Assembly: GCA_033064195.1 (NCBI GenBank)
Contig: JARBJD010000213.1
Location: forward strand, 62,001-126,000
Direction: 5' to 3'
From: Blattamonas nauphoetae
Taxonomy: Eukaryota; Preaxostyla; Oxymonadida
DNA length: 64,000 nucleotides
Positions within the stretch are counted from its first letter, which is position 1. Each line of letters opens with the position of its first letter. The notes under the pieces are model-generated. The model was not told the DNA's origin. It was given only the letters and a program-made list of their open reading frames with translations, and made no database searches. Shown in pieces: positions 22,423 to 31,414 of this stretch. A program made the translations under genes and the position numbers.

Positions 22423-23247
22423 ACCATCTTTGTTGATCTCTGTCAGTGCAACTCCATCTGTATTGTATCGAAGAATTACTGCTTCATATTTCTGTTTTCG
22501 TTGATAGATGTTCCAGAACTGTCGAATGTCAATTGGTGAGTTTAGTTGAGGATAGACTCGACTGATTCGTTCTTTATTGAATCCTCCAAAGATCCACATT
22601 GAATCAATGTTTGACTTCATGTCTGCTGACAAACTGAAGAGCTCATGCATCGTCAGAAAGAATGTGAACTTTGGTTGTCGATTCTCTAGTAACAAGTCCA
22701 TCATTGTCATTCTATTTTTGGATGTTCTACGTTCACCAAGGATCCTGCGACAGTCATCCAGGAGGATATTTGTTTGGAGATTCTTTACTGAGAAGTCATC
22801 GATGTATAGAGCATTAAAGAGATCATCTCTACATTCATCAGTGATTTTATCTTGCCATTGATTGTCAATAATCTCCTCGTAAGCAGCTTTTGATTGTGAC
22901 AATTCTAAGAGAAATGGTAATGCTTCATCATATTTCACTTTCAAGTATGGAACGTTCAGGATTGGTTTGAACTTGTCGAATGTTGGATCAATGTTCTTAT
23001 CAGTGACGAAGACAAACAAGTGAAAGAGCTCATTCCTGCCATGAACGTTTTGGAGCTTGGCAACTTCTCGAAGAGCAATAAATGTCTTCCCACTTCCTCT
23101 GTTTCCAACGAGGACATTTACACTATTGCGATTGAAATTTAGGTCTGGATGTATTTGTGATTGAACTTCATGAGAAACATTTCGATTGGATGCTTCGCTA
23201 GTTTTTGCATTCACATACGCTGTAAATGACATTTTTGTTCTTTGCAT
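22402..23247 (-). CDS. A32/FtsK-HerA-type genome-packaging ATPase of the Polinton
   Basis: The gene encodes 281 residues, with ATG at 23247 and a second in-frame ATG five codons later. The Walker A motif is in NVLVGNRGSGKTFIAL and Walker B in NALYIDDFS, followed by a sensor-like FFLTMHELFS. Length and motif spacing fit the poxvirus A32-like packaging ATPases found in Polintons and giant viruses, which drive DNA into the capsid. It is the only gene on the minus strand and shares a 61-bp divergent promoter with the next plus-strand gene. Confidence 0.9.
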   Translation of the reverse strand: MQRTKMSFTAYVNAKTSEASNRNVSHEVQSQIHPDLNFNRNSVNVLVGNRGSGKTFIALREVAKLQNVHGRNELFHLFVFVTDKNIDPTFDKFKPILNVPYLKVKYDEALPFLLELSQSKAAYEEIIDNQWQDKITDECRDDLFNALYIDDFSVKNLQTNILLDDCRRILGERRTSKNRMTMMDLLLENRQPKFTFFLTMHELFSLSADMKSNIDSMWIFGGFNKERISRVYPQLNSPIDIRQFWNIYQRKQKYEAVILRYNTDGVALTEINKDGLIRSVR

Positions 23248-23281
23248 TTATGATTTATCACTAATTAAAATATAGTTTTCG

Positions 23282-23293
23282 ATTTTTTATTTT
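23282..23293 (+). promoter_or_regulatory. T-rich start-proximal box, ahead of 23309 gene
   Basis: Core TTTTTTATTTT ends 15 bp before the ATG. It belongs to a series of near-identical boxes that precede most plus-strand genes of the Polinton (a weaker one at 20062-20070 precedes the integrase region). I read it as a promoter or initiator element; the alternative is a translation-related leader. Confidence 0.6.
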
Positions 23294-23308
23294 GTATGAA
23301 ATACACAG

Positions 23309-24262
23309 ATGTCGCAAAAGATAGTGTACCAAAAAACAGCAAGAAAAGCACAACCAAAGAAACCAAAAATGAGCTATTCACAAGATACTCAAGCAGCAAT
23401 GAAAAGAATCTATGCTGATGATGACATTCCCACCAAATTCAATTCTGCACTCAGTAGTGTTCCATCAGCCTTAGAGTACATTGAAAGAACTGGACAAAAT
23501 TGGACTGTTCAAATGGAAAAACATGGAAAAGTACCAGATGTGATGATTTATGACAAAGAAACTGGTGATCTGTGTACAGCCAATGGATTTATGCTTGCAC
23601 CATACAACAGTCGACCTGTCGTCGAGACATACTATTCAATGAATCCAACACCAGATATGCATAGACAACAACCATATTCATCATTTCGTCAAGATCATGG
23701 AAGAAGAATCAAGGCTGCACACAACAATTTCCTCAAGACTGGAACGTACGATTTGCCAGGAAAATATCATGAAGTCAGCTATGGAGACATGCAAAAACAA
23801 CGATCACAACAACCTTATGCAAGAATGAAGAAAGCAGTTGGTGACTATTTGACGAATGTTTTGAAGGTGTATCGTGCCAGTAAAGATCATCCAGTTGACG
23901 TTAGCAATGGAATCTTGGACAACATGGTTTTCAATTCAATTCAGTCTAAAATAGCATCAAAGATGTGGGACAAATGGCTTGAAGACAATGTTCAAAACTT
24001 TGTAGGCACAAATGAAGAATGTCAGAGAGTCAAGAACAGAAAAGACTTCAAAGAATTGGTAAATCCACAATTTCTTGACATTACGACAAAAAATCCAACA
24101 TATTTGAGTGAATTGCTAGGTCAATACAATGTTAAAAAATCAACAATTCTGAATCAATTGACGAATGAAGCATATCGAACAAGAGATGCAGGACAATATC
24201 AACAAGTCTATATGCCGGAATATGCTCGATTCGCACACTTGGAGAAAGATATGAGTGATTAA
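23309..24262 (+). CDS. Unassigned Polinton protein, 317 residues
   Basis: Starts MSQKIVYQKTARKAQPKKPK, a basic N-terminus, followed by a mixed alpha/beta body with QPY- and Tyr-rich stretches (QPYSSFRQDHGRRIKAAH). No family is recognised. Its position between packaging ATPase and capsid-like genes suggests a virion-related protein; that is inference from context. It is preceded by a T-rich box 15-26 bp upstream of the ATG. Confidence 0.6.
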   Translation: MSQKIVYQKTARKAQPKKPKMSYSQDTQAAMKRIYADDDIPTKFNSALSSVPSALEYIERTGQNWTVQMEKHGKVPDVMIYDKETGDLCTANGFMLAPYNSRPVVETYYSMNPTPDMHRQQPYSSFRQDHGRRIKAAHNNFLKTGTYDLPGKYHEVSYGDMQKQRSQQPYARMKKAVGDYLTNVLKVYRASKDHPVDVSNGILDNMVFNSIQSKIASKMWDKWLEDNVQNFVGTNEECQRVKNRKDFKELVNPQFLDITTKNPTYLSELLGQYNVKKSTILNQLTNEAYRTRDAGQYQQVYMPEYARFAHLEKDMSD

Positions 24263-24276
24263 AAACATTAATATAT

Positions 24277-24290
24277 ATTTTTTATTTTTA
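24277..24290 (+). promoter_or_regulatory. T-rich start-proximal box, ahead of 24300 gene
   Basis: ATTTTTTATTTTTA, ending 9 bp before the ATG. Confidence 0.6.
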
Positions 24291-24299
24291 TAGAAAGTG

Positions 24300-24887
24300 A
24301 TGCAACCAATTCTAAGTTGTCAATTTACAAAACACACAAGTTCTTCTTCAGTTCCAACGTCAATCACCAACAACGTCATCATCGATAATAAAGGAGCATC
24401 TTCTGGAAGACAAAAGCTCGAAGATCGAAATGAACAAGGAGCAAATGTTGAAATGAACAATGAATCAGGTATTTATGATCCACCACCACTCGAGATCTAT
24501 CCATCAGCACCGATCCAGAGTCGTTCAATTCCACTTCGAGAATACACTTCTAATATCGCAGCATTCAAAGATCAACTGTTGTTTGTCTACAAGAATGCTT
24601 TCGCCTGTGAAAAGAAACTATTGAATAATCTCATTGAACCATCAAAGAAACTGATCACAAACCAAAGTGATTTATGTGCACTGATTGCTACACTCACTGG
24701 AATTAATGATGTGGTGATCGAATTGGATGATTTATCTGACAACTGCTTATGTCTGAATAAACTCCCAGTGTTTCGAACGATTTTCAAGATCCTTGTTAGT
24801 GGAAAAGATCTGAGCATTGCCTTCAATGAAGCATACAACACAATTCTCTATTATGGAATTTCACTCACGAAAGCAATTCCGAGATAA
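24300..24887 (+). CDS. Unassigned Polinton protein, 195 residues
   Basis: The ATG at 24300 follows a T-rich box. The N-terminal third is Ser/Asn-rich and probably disordered, with a proline stretch (IYDPPPLEIYPSAPIQS); the C-terminal part is a helical Leu-rich domain (LNNLIEPSKKLITNQSDLCA). It has no recognised motif. I checked for the His-Asp/Glu-Cys arrangement of an adenain-like protease and did not see it. Confidence 0.55.
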   Translation: MQPILSCQFTKHTSSSSVPTSITNNVIIDNKGASSGRQKLEDRNEQGANVEMNNESGIYDPPPLEIYPSAPIQSRSIPLREYTSNIAAFKDQLLFVYKNAFACEKKLLNNLIEPSKKLITNQSDLCALIATLTGINDVVIELDDLSDNCLCLNKLPVFRTIFKILVSGKDLSIAFNEAYNTILYYGISLTKAIPR

Positions 24888-24905
24888 AAATAAGAATGAA
24901 TTGAA

Positions 24906-24918
24906 TTTTTTATTTTTA
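24906..24918 (+). promoter_or_regulatory. T-rich start-proximal box, ahead of 24924 gene
   Basis: TTTTTTATTTTTA, ending 5 bp before the ATG. Confidence 0.6.
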
Positions 24919-24923
24919 CATAA

Positions 24924-25301
24924 ATGGCACCTGGAAGTTTCAACAAACTCAAAAATATCGGCAAACAATTCTTTCAATTCATCAAACTAATAGCTCCAAC
25001 GATACTTCAAGTCGGTGGTGGACTGCTTTCACAGACGAACAACAAGTTTGGACAAACAGCAGGAGGAATACTAAGTGGCTTAGGCGGAATGATGGATGTA
25101 TATCAGCAAAATAAGGCAATGAATCAGTCACAAAAGCCACAACGACAGGACTTCTCAGATCAAGGACCACAAATGATCGTCTCGCCAGAGGCTTCGAACC
25201 CTCACAGGGTGAGAGAGTATGAACCGCCAAGAAACGCGCGCTATTCCAATGATGACATGCCTCAATCGTCAAATTCAAAAATTCAATTCAAAGGTTTATA
25301 A
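24924..25301 (+). CDS. Small amphipathic Polinton protein, MAPG-start type 1
   Basis: The gene encodes 125 residues. The N-terminus MAPGSFNKLKNIGKQFFQFI is an amphipathic helix, followed by a Gly-rich hydrophobic segment (VGGGLLSQTNNKFGQTAGG) and a polar Gln/Pro-rich tail. This layout resembles small membrane-active or core proteins of adenovirus-like particles (pVI- or pX-like), but sequence identity is not evident. The next gene begins with the same MAPG and the same amphipathic pattern. Confidence 0.6.
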   Translation: MAPGSFNKLKNIGKQFFQFIKLIAPTILQVGGGLLSQTNNKFGQTAGGILSGLGGMMDVYQQNKAMNQSQKPQRQDFSDQGPQMIVSPEASNPHRVREYEPPRNARYSNDDMPQSSNSKIQFKGL

Positions 25302-25317
25302 ATAAATGTAAATCCAG

Positions 25318-25330
25318 TTTTTTATTTTTA
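25318..25330 (+). promoter_or_regulatory. T-rich start-proximal box, ahead of 25336 gene
   Basis: TTTTTTATTTTTA, ending 5 bp before the ATG. Confidence 0.6.
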
Positions 25331-25335
25331 CAGAA

Positions 25336-25638
25336 ATGGCACCAGGTTGGTTATCAAAATTAGCAGGAGTCGGTAAAACCATTCTCAGAATTGGAGCACC
25401 ATTTTTGAATCTCATTCCTTTTGTTGGACCAGTGATTTCCAAGATTGCACAGACAGGTGTTGAAATGATACCAGATGTGAAATCGGATCAGCAACTCCAT
25501 GCAGAAAAGATGGCACAATATGAGCAAGCGATCAATGAAGGAAACAATGCACTAGCGAATCAGCTCAGAGGTGAAATACTGCGATTGGAAGAAAAGCTGA
25601 AGCCGAAAGCAAAGTTAAAGAAAGTGAAAAAGAAATAA
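25336..25638 (+). CDS. Small amphipathic Polinton protein, MAPG-start type 2
   Basis: The gene encodes 100 residues. MAPGWLSKLAGVGKTILRIG begins an amphipathic helix, a hydrophobic segment (FLNLIPFVGPVISKIA) follows, and the C-terminus is a lysine-rich coiled coil ending KKVKKK. Shared start, spacing and T-rich box with the preceding gene suggest divergent duplicates or two parts of one virion function. The basic tail could bind DNA. Confidence 0.6.
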   Translation: MAPGWLSKLAGVGKTILRIGAPFLNLIPFVGPVISKIAQTGVEMIPDVKSDQQLHAEKMAQYEQAINEGNNALANQLRGEILRLEEKLKPKAKLKKVKKK

Positions 25639-25647
25639 TCAATATTA

Positions 25648-25660
25648 TTTTTTTATTTTT
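25648..25660 (+). promoter_or_regulatory. T-rich start-proximal box, ahead of capsid-like gene 1
   Basis: TTTTTTTATTTTT, ending 6 bp before the ATG. Confidence 0.6.
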
Positions 25661-25666
25661 GATAAA

Positions 25667-27529
25667 ATGAACTCACACATTACACATCTGACAAACAAAA
25701 GACATGGAGCCTCAACATTGACTGGAAATACCACAGGATCAATAAAGTACACCAGAGATGACATCGGTCAAATACAACAGCAACTGATGTCTGAACATCA
25801 CGTTAATTTTCTCTTGAATGATGGAGCACACAGTACCTCTATTCAAGAATTGAAACCATCTGAGAATTCACGCTTCTACAAAGGACAGGAAATAATCATT
25901 CCATTGACTGGTGATCAAGACATTTGTCAAATCGATGATTCATTCACTACGTTCACAGTCACAACGACTCTGAAAGTCAACAATTGGGACATTACCCCAG
26001 ACAAAGTTGGATCATACTCAAATGAGAGGATATTTATGTTCGTTGGACTGAAGCATTCGGCATCAATCTTTTGTAGATTTACTGTTCTTCACAACAATCA
26101 AAGAATCATTAGTACAGCAAACAATGACGTTTCAATGGAGTCTCACATATACAACATGATCAAACCAAAGAGTCAATTGGAGAATCGTAAGCACGCACAT
26201 ACGCCATGGCAGAATGCTTGGAATCATGACGAATCTGTTGCAGGTGTCTATATTCCATTGTCAGACTTCACATCGGTATCACAAGCTGGTCATTTCACTG
26301 ATACAAATAAGGTACCGATTCGTGTGTCAATCAATCTTGAAGATCTACTCATATTCTCTGGAATGACTGACTATCCCAAATGTCTCTTTGGTGATCTGAA
26401 ATTGAGTGTGTACATTAATGAAGATGCATTTGTGTGTTGTCCAGTAAATCCTGAACTCACTTTGAAGAACACATTGTCGACCTACATTGGCTCAACAAAA
26501 CCACCAATTCACCATGCAATCGCAGATTGTCAACAACATCGTCCATGGTTTTTCCACTCTCTTCTTGCGAACTGCACCAAGATTTTCGTTCAGATTGGTC
26601 AATCATTTCGGATATCAGCAGTGACTCAAGACATTTACTATAGTTCAGCAGGAACAGTTACAAAAGAACCAGAATTCGTGGATCAGTACATTTCCTTGAA
26701 CATTGTTGATTATCAAATTGATGATGTGTATTGCATGAGTGCTGGATACAAAATGAAAGATATAGCGAAAGAGAATCTGAAGAAGATGTATCAGGATCGT
26801 CCAGGAACAATTCCAGCAGAAAAGATATCGTTCTATCCATTTCAGAAGACACCAACGGCAACAGGAATTGATTGTACTCAGCAAATGGTTCTTGTTAATG
26901 CCAAAGATATCATGCTTCTCTTCCGTCACTACGATAATGAAGTCACTTGTTTCCACAATCCAATGCAGAAAGATCTTCGTGTGCATTTGCTCAACAACTA
27001 CTATCCAGAAAACTGGACATCAACCATTAGAGCTCGCTTCTATCAGTTTGCATTGTCTACTCTCAACCTTGATTCCTACCTGACAGTTCCAGATGATTTG
27101 GAGCGATCATTGACGGATTCTCTCGTTGAAGAACATCTTGAAGGTGGTAGAACTTACCCAAATGAAACAATGGCAAGAGTACGACCAATTCATGACAACA
27201 CTGACTTCCTTTTGTGCTTCTCAACTCAACGAAGTGGATGTCCAACAAACTGTAATGATTCAATCAGTTCCAGAGGTCAGAATGTTCCCGTCACTTTGAG
27301 GTCAAGTCCAACATACCAAGGTCTGATTGATACATACTATAATGTTCTCGATCCAAGTCAAAAGGGTGGTGATATGACAACATTTACACATCCTCCAGCA
27401 CCGATTCTAGCAACTACTGCAACAACATGGTGGGTAGTACGATTCGTTAATGACGAACCTAAAGTTGAAGATTATCCAAATCATACATTGAAAGCATTGC
27501 ATAAGGAACTCGGAATTCCGAAATTATAG
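25667..27529 (+). CDS. Capsid-like protein 1 of the Polinton (probable double jelly-roll type)
   Basis: The gene encodes 620 residues. No short motif defines this family, but size, beta-rich pattern and position after the packaging ATPase fit a Polinton capsid protein. Its C-terminus (PPAPILATTATTWWVVRFVN) aligns with that of the next gene (PPPPILALHQATYWLFWIEN). Further paired segments occur in the same order, for example DYPKCLFGDLKLSVYINEDA with QYPNSIFGTIRLRFHLTTDS. Which of the two is the major shell protein cannot be told here. Confidence 0.65.
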   Translation: MNSHITHLTNKRHGASTLTGNTTGSIKYTRDDIGQIQQQLMSEHHVNFLLNDGAHSTSIQELKPSENSRFYKGQEIIIPLTGDQDICQIDDSFTTFTVTTTLKVNNWDITPDKVGSYSNERIFMFVGLKHSASIFCRFTVLHNNQRIISTANNDVSMESHIYNMIKPKSQLENRKHAHTPWQNAWNHDESVAGVYIPLSDFTSVSQAGHFTDTNKVPIRVSINLEDLLIFSGMTDYPKCLFGDLKLSVYINEDAFVCCPVNPELTLKNTLSTYIGSTKPPIHHAIADCQQHRPWFFHSLLANCTKIFVQIGQSFRISAVTQDIYYSSAGTVTKEPEFVDQYISLNIVDYQIDDVYCMSAGYKMKDIAKENLKKMYQDRPGTIPAEKISFYPFQKTPTATGIDCTQQMVLVNAKDIMLLFRHYDNEVTCFHNPMQKDLRVHLLNNYYPENWTSTIRARFYQFALSTLNLDSYLTVPDDLERSLTDSLVEEHLEGGRTYPNETMARVRPIHDNTDFLLCFSTQRSGCPTNCNDSISSRGQNVPVTLRSSPTYQGLIDTYYNVLDPSQKGGDMTTFTHPPAPILATTATTWWVVRFVNDEPKVEDYPNHTLKALHKELGIPKL

Positions 27530-27556
27530 AACAGTAAAAGAAAATAATGATATTCT

Positions 27557-27569
27557 ATTTTTTATTTTT
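27557..27569 (+). promoter_or_regulatory. T-rich start-proximal box, ahead of capsid-like gene 2
   Basis: ATTTTTTATTTTT, ending 6 bp before the ATG. Confidence 0.6.
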
Positions 27570-27575
27570 CTATAA

Positions 27576-29282
27576 ATGAGAAGTATCAGAGCAAATCAAT
27601 CCAAACCAACATCGACATTAATTCAACAAATTGAAGTCCAATCATACATGCCAAAACAGTGGGATTCAGAGCCTCACGTGTATTCTATTCAAGAAGTGCA
27701 TCCAACAAATCCTCCAATGCCACGCAGAATCACTGATGAGATTGAAGTTCCATTATGCTATGATGGTCATGATGTGACTGAGTTTTCGAAGAGCCATCTG
27801 CGTATCGATCTGACGGTTACTGTTTCAGTTACAAAGCCGGGGGAAAGTATTTCAATTGAAACAGTTGGATTGTACGGCATGTTCTTCGGATTCAAATCAT
27901 CATCAGATGTAATTCGAGACATGAGACTAGTCGATAGTCAAGGAAACATTATAGACAATTCACTACAAAACAATCATGTTCACGAATCATTTCTCTATCA
28001 CACTTTCAAGTCACACGAAGAGAAAAACAATATGAAACATTGCTACAGTCTTTGGGAAAACGTTCAAAGAATGGATCCGAGTGTGTGCGGATACTATTTT
28101 ACTCCATTATTAAGAGCTGATACAACCTTCCCACAAACAATCATATTTACGATTCCACTAGTGATTCCATATGTTAATTTACTACCACTGAGTACGTTTG
28201 ATCAGTATCCCAATTCCATCTTTGGTACTATACGCTTGAGATTTCACTTGACGACTGATTCACTTGTGTATTGTCCTATTCGATCATCAACTGTTATTCG
28301 AAAAACACTTCAAGATTCATCTGATGTATTTCTTAATGGGGCTGTTAATGGAATACAACCATCTCGAATGAATTTAATGCAAGACGGAGAATTCTCAGTT
28401 TTAACACAGGAATTCACACAAATCGGAAATCCGGTTCAACAATACGATAAATTTGACAATCAGGTTTTATCTTCTGTTGCAAGGATATACATAAAACAAT
28501 CCACATCTACTGTTCTTACTTCATCAGTGGACAAAGCTACAACCGTCTGTTACGGATATCAAAGTACTGACTCAACAAAACAATCTTTGTTCAACACTTA
28601 CACAAAGACTTTATACGTTCTGAAAGCAGAAAGAATTGACACACAGTCATTTCAATCAAAAGCGAATGCAATGGGAGTTAGATCAAACATCAGCATCAAA
28701 CTCAACAATCTCATGAATCTTATGTGCTTTTTCCCAGAAAGACCAAATGAATGTACAGTCTTCAGAAATCCTCAATATGTTGGTCAGTTTGAAATGCTTG
28801 GATCCAACTTCCCTAATTTCCCAATGTCAACCATCTCACCAGAGTTCTATCAAATGATGATGGTGAATGGTGATTTCATTGGTTGTTCTGCTACAGAACA
28901 ATTTGAGAATTCAATGTGTGCTTCTCGACATGCCAAATATAAGGCCGGTGGAGTTGACAAAATTAGCGTTAGACAAAGAGCTGCTACCGATGCAACAAGT
29001 TTCACATTTATGGTTCAAACAGATCGAAGTGAAATTGCTGGTGGTGAAGAAGGTATTTCGACAGCTGAATCAGTGAACATTGTCTACAGAGGAACGCCAA
29101 TCAATCAGGGTGCTCTGGATCCGTACTTCACATCAACTCCAGAAGGTCCTCCTCCACCAATTCTCGCACTACATCAAGCAACATACTGGTTGTTCTGGAT
29201 TGAAAATGGACAACCACGAGTGCGATATGTCATTGATCGTCGACTTCAAGAAGCATATGGAGAAGTGAAGAGAGGGTATTAA
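27576..29282 (+). CDS. Capsid-like protein 2 of the Polinton, paralogue of the preceding gene
   Basis: The gene encodes 568 residues, is separated from its paralogue by 46 bp and has its own T-rich box. It keeps the same order of segments: a beta strand-rich N-terminal half (HLRIDLTVTVSVTKPGESIS), FGFKSSSDVIRDMRLVDSQG, QYPNSIFGTIRLRFH, and the PPPPILALHQATYWLFW end. It is probably a capsid protein; the assignment rests on paralogy, size, gene order and element type rather than a catalytic motif. Confidence 0.65.
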   Translation: MRSIRANQSKPTSTLIQQIEVQSYMPKQWDSEPHVYSIQEVHPTNPPMPRRITDEIEVPLCYDGHDVTEFSKSHLRIDLTVTVSVTKPGESISIETVGLYGMFFGFKSSSDVIRDMRLVDSQGNIIDNSLQNNHVHESFLYHTFKSHEEKNNMKHCYSLWENVQRMDPSVCGYYFTPLLRADTTFPQTIIFTIPLVIPYVNLLPLSTFDQYPNSIFGTIRLRFHLTTDSLVYCPIRSSTVIRKTLQDSSDVFLNGAVNGIQPSRMNLMQDGEFSVLTQEFTQIGNPVQQYDKFDNQVLSSVARIYIKQSTSTVLTSSVDKATTVCYGYQSTDSTKQSLFNTYTKTLYVLKAERIDTQSFQSKANAMGVRSNISIKLNNLMNLMCFFPERPNECTVFRNPQYVGQFEMLGSNFPNFPMSTISPEFYQMMMVNGDFIGCSATEQFENSMCASRHAKYKAGGVDKISVRQRAATDATSFTFMVQTDRSEIAGGEEGISTAESVNIVYRGTPINQGALDPYFTSTPEGPPPPILALHQATYWLFWIENGQPRVRYVIDRRLQEAYGEVKRGY

Positions 29283-29298
29283 TGACAAAACACTTTTG

Positions 29299-29311
29299 AT
29301 TTTTTATTTTT
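29299..29311 (+). promoter_or_regulatory. T-rich start-proximal box, ahead of 29325 gene
   Basis: ATTTTTTATTTTT, ending 13 bp before the ATG. Confidence 0.6.
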
Positions 29312-29324
29312 GCTAAAAACAACA

Positions 29325-29735
29325 ATGGTCAAACGATATTTCTCAATTCAGAATTCTCACGCTGCTCAATTACCTCATGATTTTGCCAATTCCAGAAAAC
29401 AAAAATACATCCACTTTCTTGACTGCAAACTCATCCATGTGAGGGAAGAAATAAATGGTAACTCAACTATCATTTCAAAAGATATTCCACAGAATTTCAC
29501 GATCCATGCTGATTGGATTCAGACTGATGCCTTCAATGATTCATACGTTGCTTTCTGTAACGAACAGATTGCAAAGCGAAAGAAGTGGGAATTAAGTACT
29601 CGACAATCAATTGTGAAGATCTGGTTCAAAGACAGTTCTGGTGAATCGATAGAGATGAAAACAACTGAGACAATCAATGGAAAAATAGCCAAAGAGTACT
29701 ACGAATTTCTGGTTGATCTCATGTTGGAATACTAA
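29325..29735 (+). CDS. Unassigned small Polinton protein, 136 residues
   Basis: The ATG at 29325 (MVKRYFSIQNSHAAQLPHDF) follows a T-rich box. The predicted fold is mixed alpha/beta with a Trp-rich centre (ADWIQTDAF; KKWELSTRQSIVKIWF). No family is recognised. It is the last gene before the right terminal repeat. Confidence 0.55.
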   Translation: MVKRYFSIQNSHAAQLPHDFANSRKQKYIHFLDCKLIHVREEINGNSTIISKDIPQNFTIHADWIQTDAFNDSYVAFCNEQIAKRKKWELSTRQSIVKIWFKDSSGESIEMKTTETINGKIAKEYYEFLVDLMLEY

Positions 29736-29779
29736 AAGGTAGTAGAATATTTTTGAAATTGTACATTGAAGATGGCAAA

Positions 29780-31414
29780 AATACCCGAAGAGAAGAGCTT
29801 TCCCACGTTCGTACGAGCTTCCTATAGACACCCCGATACTCCTTTGGGGATCGTTCTATCGCGATCCTTCTAAATGACTGCTGCTGGCGAAGTCCTTGAA
29901 GGGTTAAGTCTTGGGTGGGCATGATTTACGGGCACGTCTAAGTGCTGCCAACATGAACCCCGGGGACAATCTTTCGATCATCCGTCTCCAATCCAACCTC
30001 CAAATCGTTCTGCGCATCAGTCACCAGGGCACCATTTTGCCTGAGTATCTTGGAACATTACGTCGAGGGCTCTGTACTTGAACTTGGCCAACAACTCCTC
30101 TTCATATACAAATTAAAAAATCAGAAAGTTAAAAAAGTTTAACGTTTGTTTTTGGATCACCCATATCTCAGGAACTACTGCTCAGATCACTCTGAAAACA
30201 TCAGAAATGAACTCAGCAGATTGGGATTGACCTTGGAAGAGGTTTGTGTGGTCAAAGCTCACATTTGTATTTTTCGAACTTTGTCTGGATCTCCTCTTCA
30301 TATACAAATTAAAAAATCAGAAAAGTAAAAAAGTTTAACGTTTATTTTTGGACTACCCATAACTCCGGAAATACTTCTCAGATCGCACGAAACACGTCAT
30401 ATTTAAACTCGTCAGACCGATATTAGCCTTGTCAGAACAATTTTGGATGGTCGCAAAAAATAAGGTTAACTTTGAAAAATTCATTCTTTTAATTATCATA
30501 AATAAGAGTGAAAAAAAGTGAAAAAATCAAATTTGACCAAAACAATCCACGGATGGTCTGGATGCATGGGGAGATAGTGCACGTCATTCTGGTGTATTCT
30601 GAGCGCGCCCCGACTCCGTGGACTTGTGGACCTTCGCGAAGCTTAGGCTCTTCAGAGCCGTTGTCGATCCATTGACATGTCCATTGGCATACGGAAACAA
30701 TGAGACTTCACCATTGCTATTGCTGTCAATGTGTCAATGGGTAATTCCCGGATTTTATTTTGTTTATAAATCCACGGGTCCACAGGTCCACATGTCCACG
30801 GAGCGTACTGCACATGGAATATCTATCAATATCCTTTATTCTTATAAATGTCAACTGTCAATGGAAAATATGAAGAAAATTGTGGCATCAAAAGTAAAAA
30901 GTCCACATAAAACAATAATGATAAATGTAATATACCAGCTGTGAGCATGAAGAATAGTTCTTTTACAAATCTCCGCAGTACTTCCTAAGTAGTCGGTGGA
31001 CTTGTGGACATGTGGACCTGTGGATTTGTAAATAAAATAAAAATGCCGATTTACCCATTGACACATTGACAGCAATAGTCATTGGAAACAACCACCAAAT
31101 GTTCATACCGATTGATCTGTCAATGGATCCTTTTCCAACACTTTTTGGAGTATATTTGATCGAAAAATGTAAGAATTAGGTCCAAATTTCATCAAAATCG
31201 AAGAAGAAGGAAATATGTGTTTTTGAGGTCGAAAGTGATTTATTCCGTACTAATGGTGAAGTAGGTAGGTATCGGTAATCGACTTATACACTACTCTGGG
31301 CTTGGTCGAAAAATTCATCTGAAAAGTGCGAGAAAATGTCAACTGTAGCAGAGAAACTGAAAAAATATGTCTGAAGATACTTGACTAGTTTACTCCTCTA
31401 CACAAAATCTTCAG
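29780..31414. repeat. Right terminal inverted repeat of the Polinton
   Basis: Reverse complement of 13296..14931; see that entry. The outer end is TCTTCAG at 31414. The following host bases (AACAGT) do not repeat the six bases before the left end (CTTTGG). Confidence 0.93.

Larger units (their letters stand above)
13296..31414. mobile_element. Polinton/Maverick element, about 18.1 kb, young but broken
   Basis: The element is bounded by inverted repeats of about 1.6 kb and contains the hallmark Polinton set: protein-primed DNA polymerase B, a retroviral-type integrase, an A32/FtsK-like packaging ATPase and capsid-like genes, plus small accessory genes. All genes but the ATPase are on the plus strand, giving the order polymerase, integrase, small coiled-coil protein, ATPase (reverse), unassigned genes, two small amphipathic proteins, two capsid-like paralogues, small gene. 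I recognise no adenain-type maturation protease. The two terminal repeats are nearly identical, so insertion was recent. The polymerase and integrase regions look broken, about four breaks in total, while the remaining genes look whole. No 6-bp target duplication is visible: the bases flanking the two ends differ. Confidence 0.95.

Noticed and set aside
24300-24887. Possible adenain/Ulp1-like protease in the Polinton
   Set aside because: I looked for a His-Asp/Glu-Cys arrangement in this and the neighbouring unassigned genes and did not find a convincing one.
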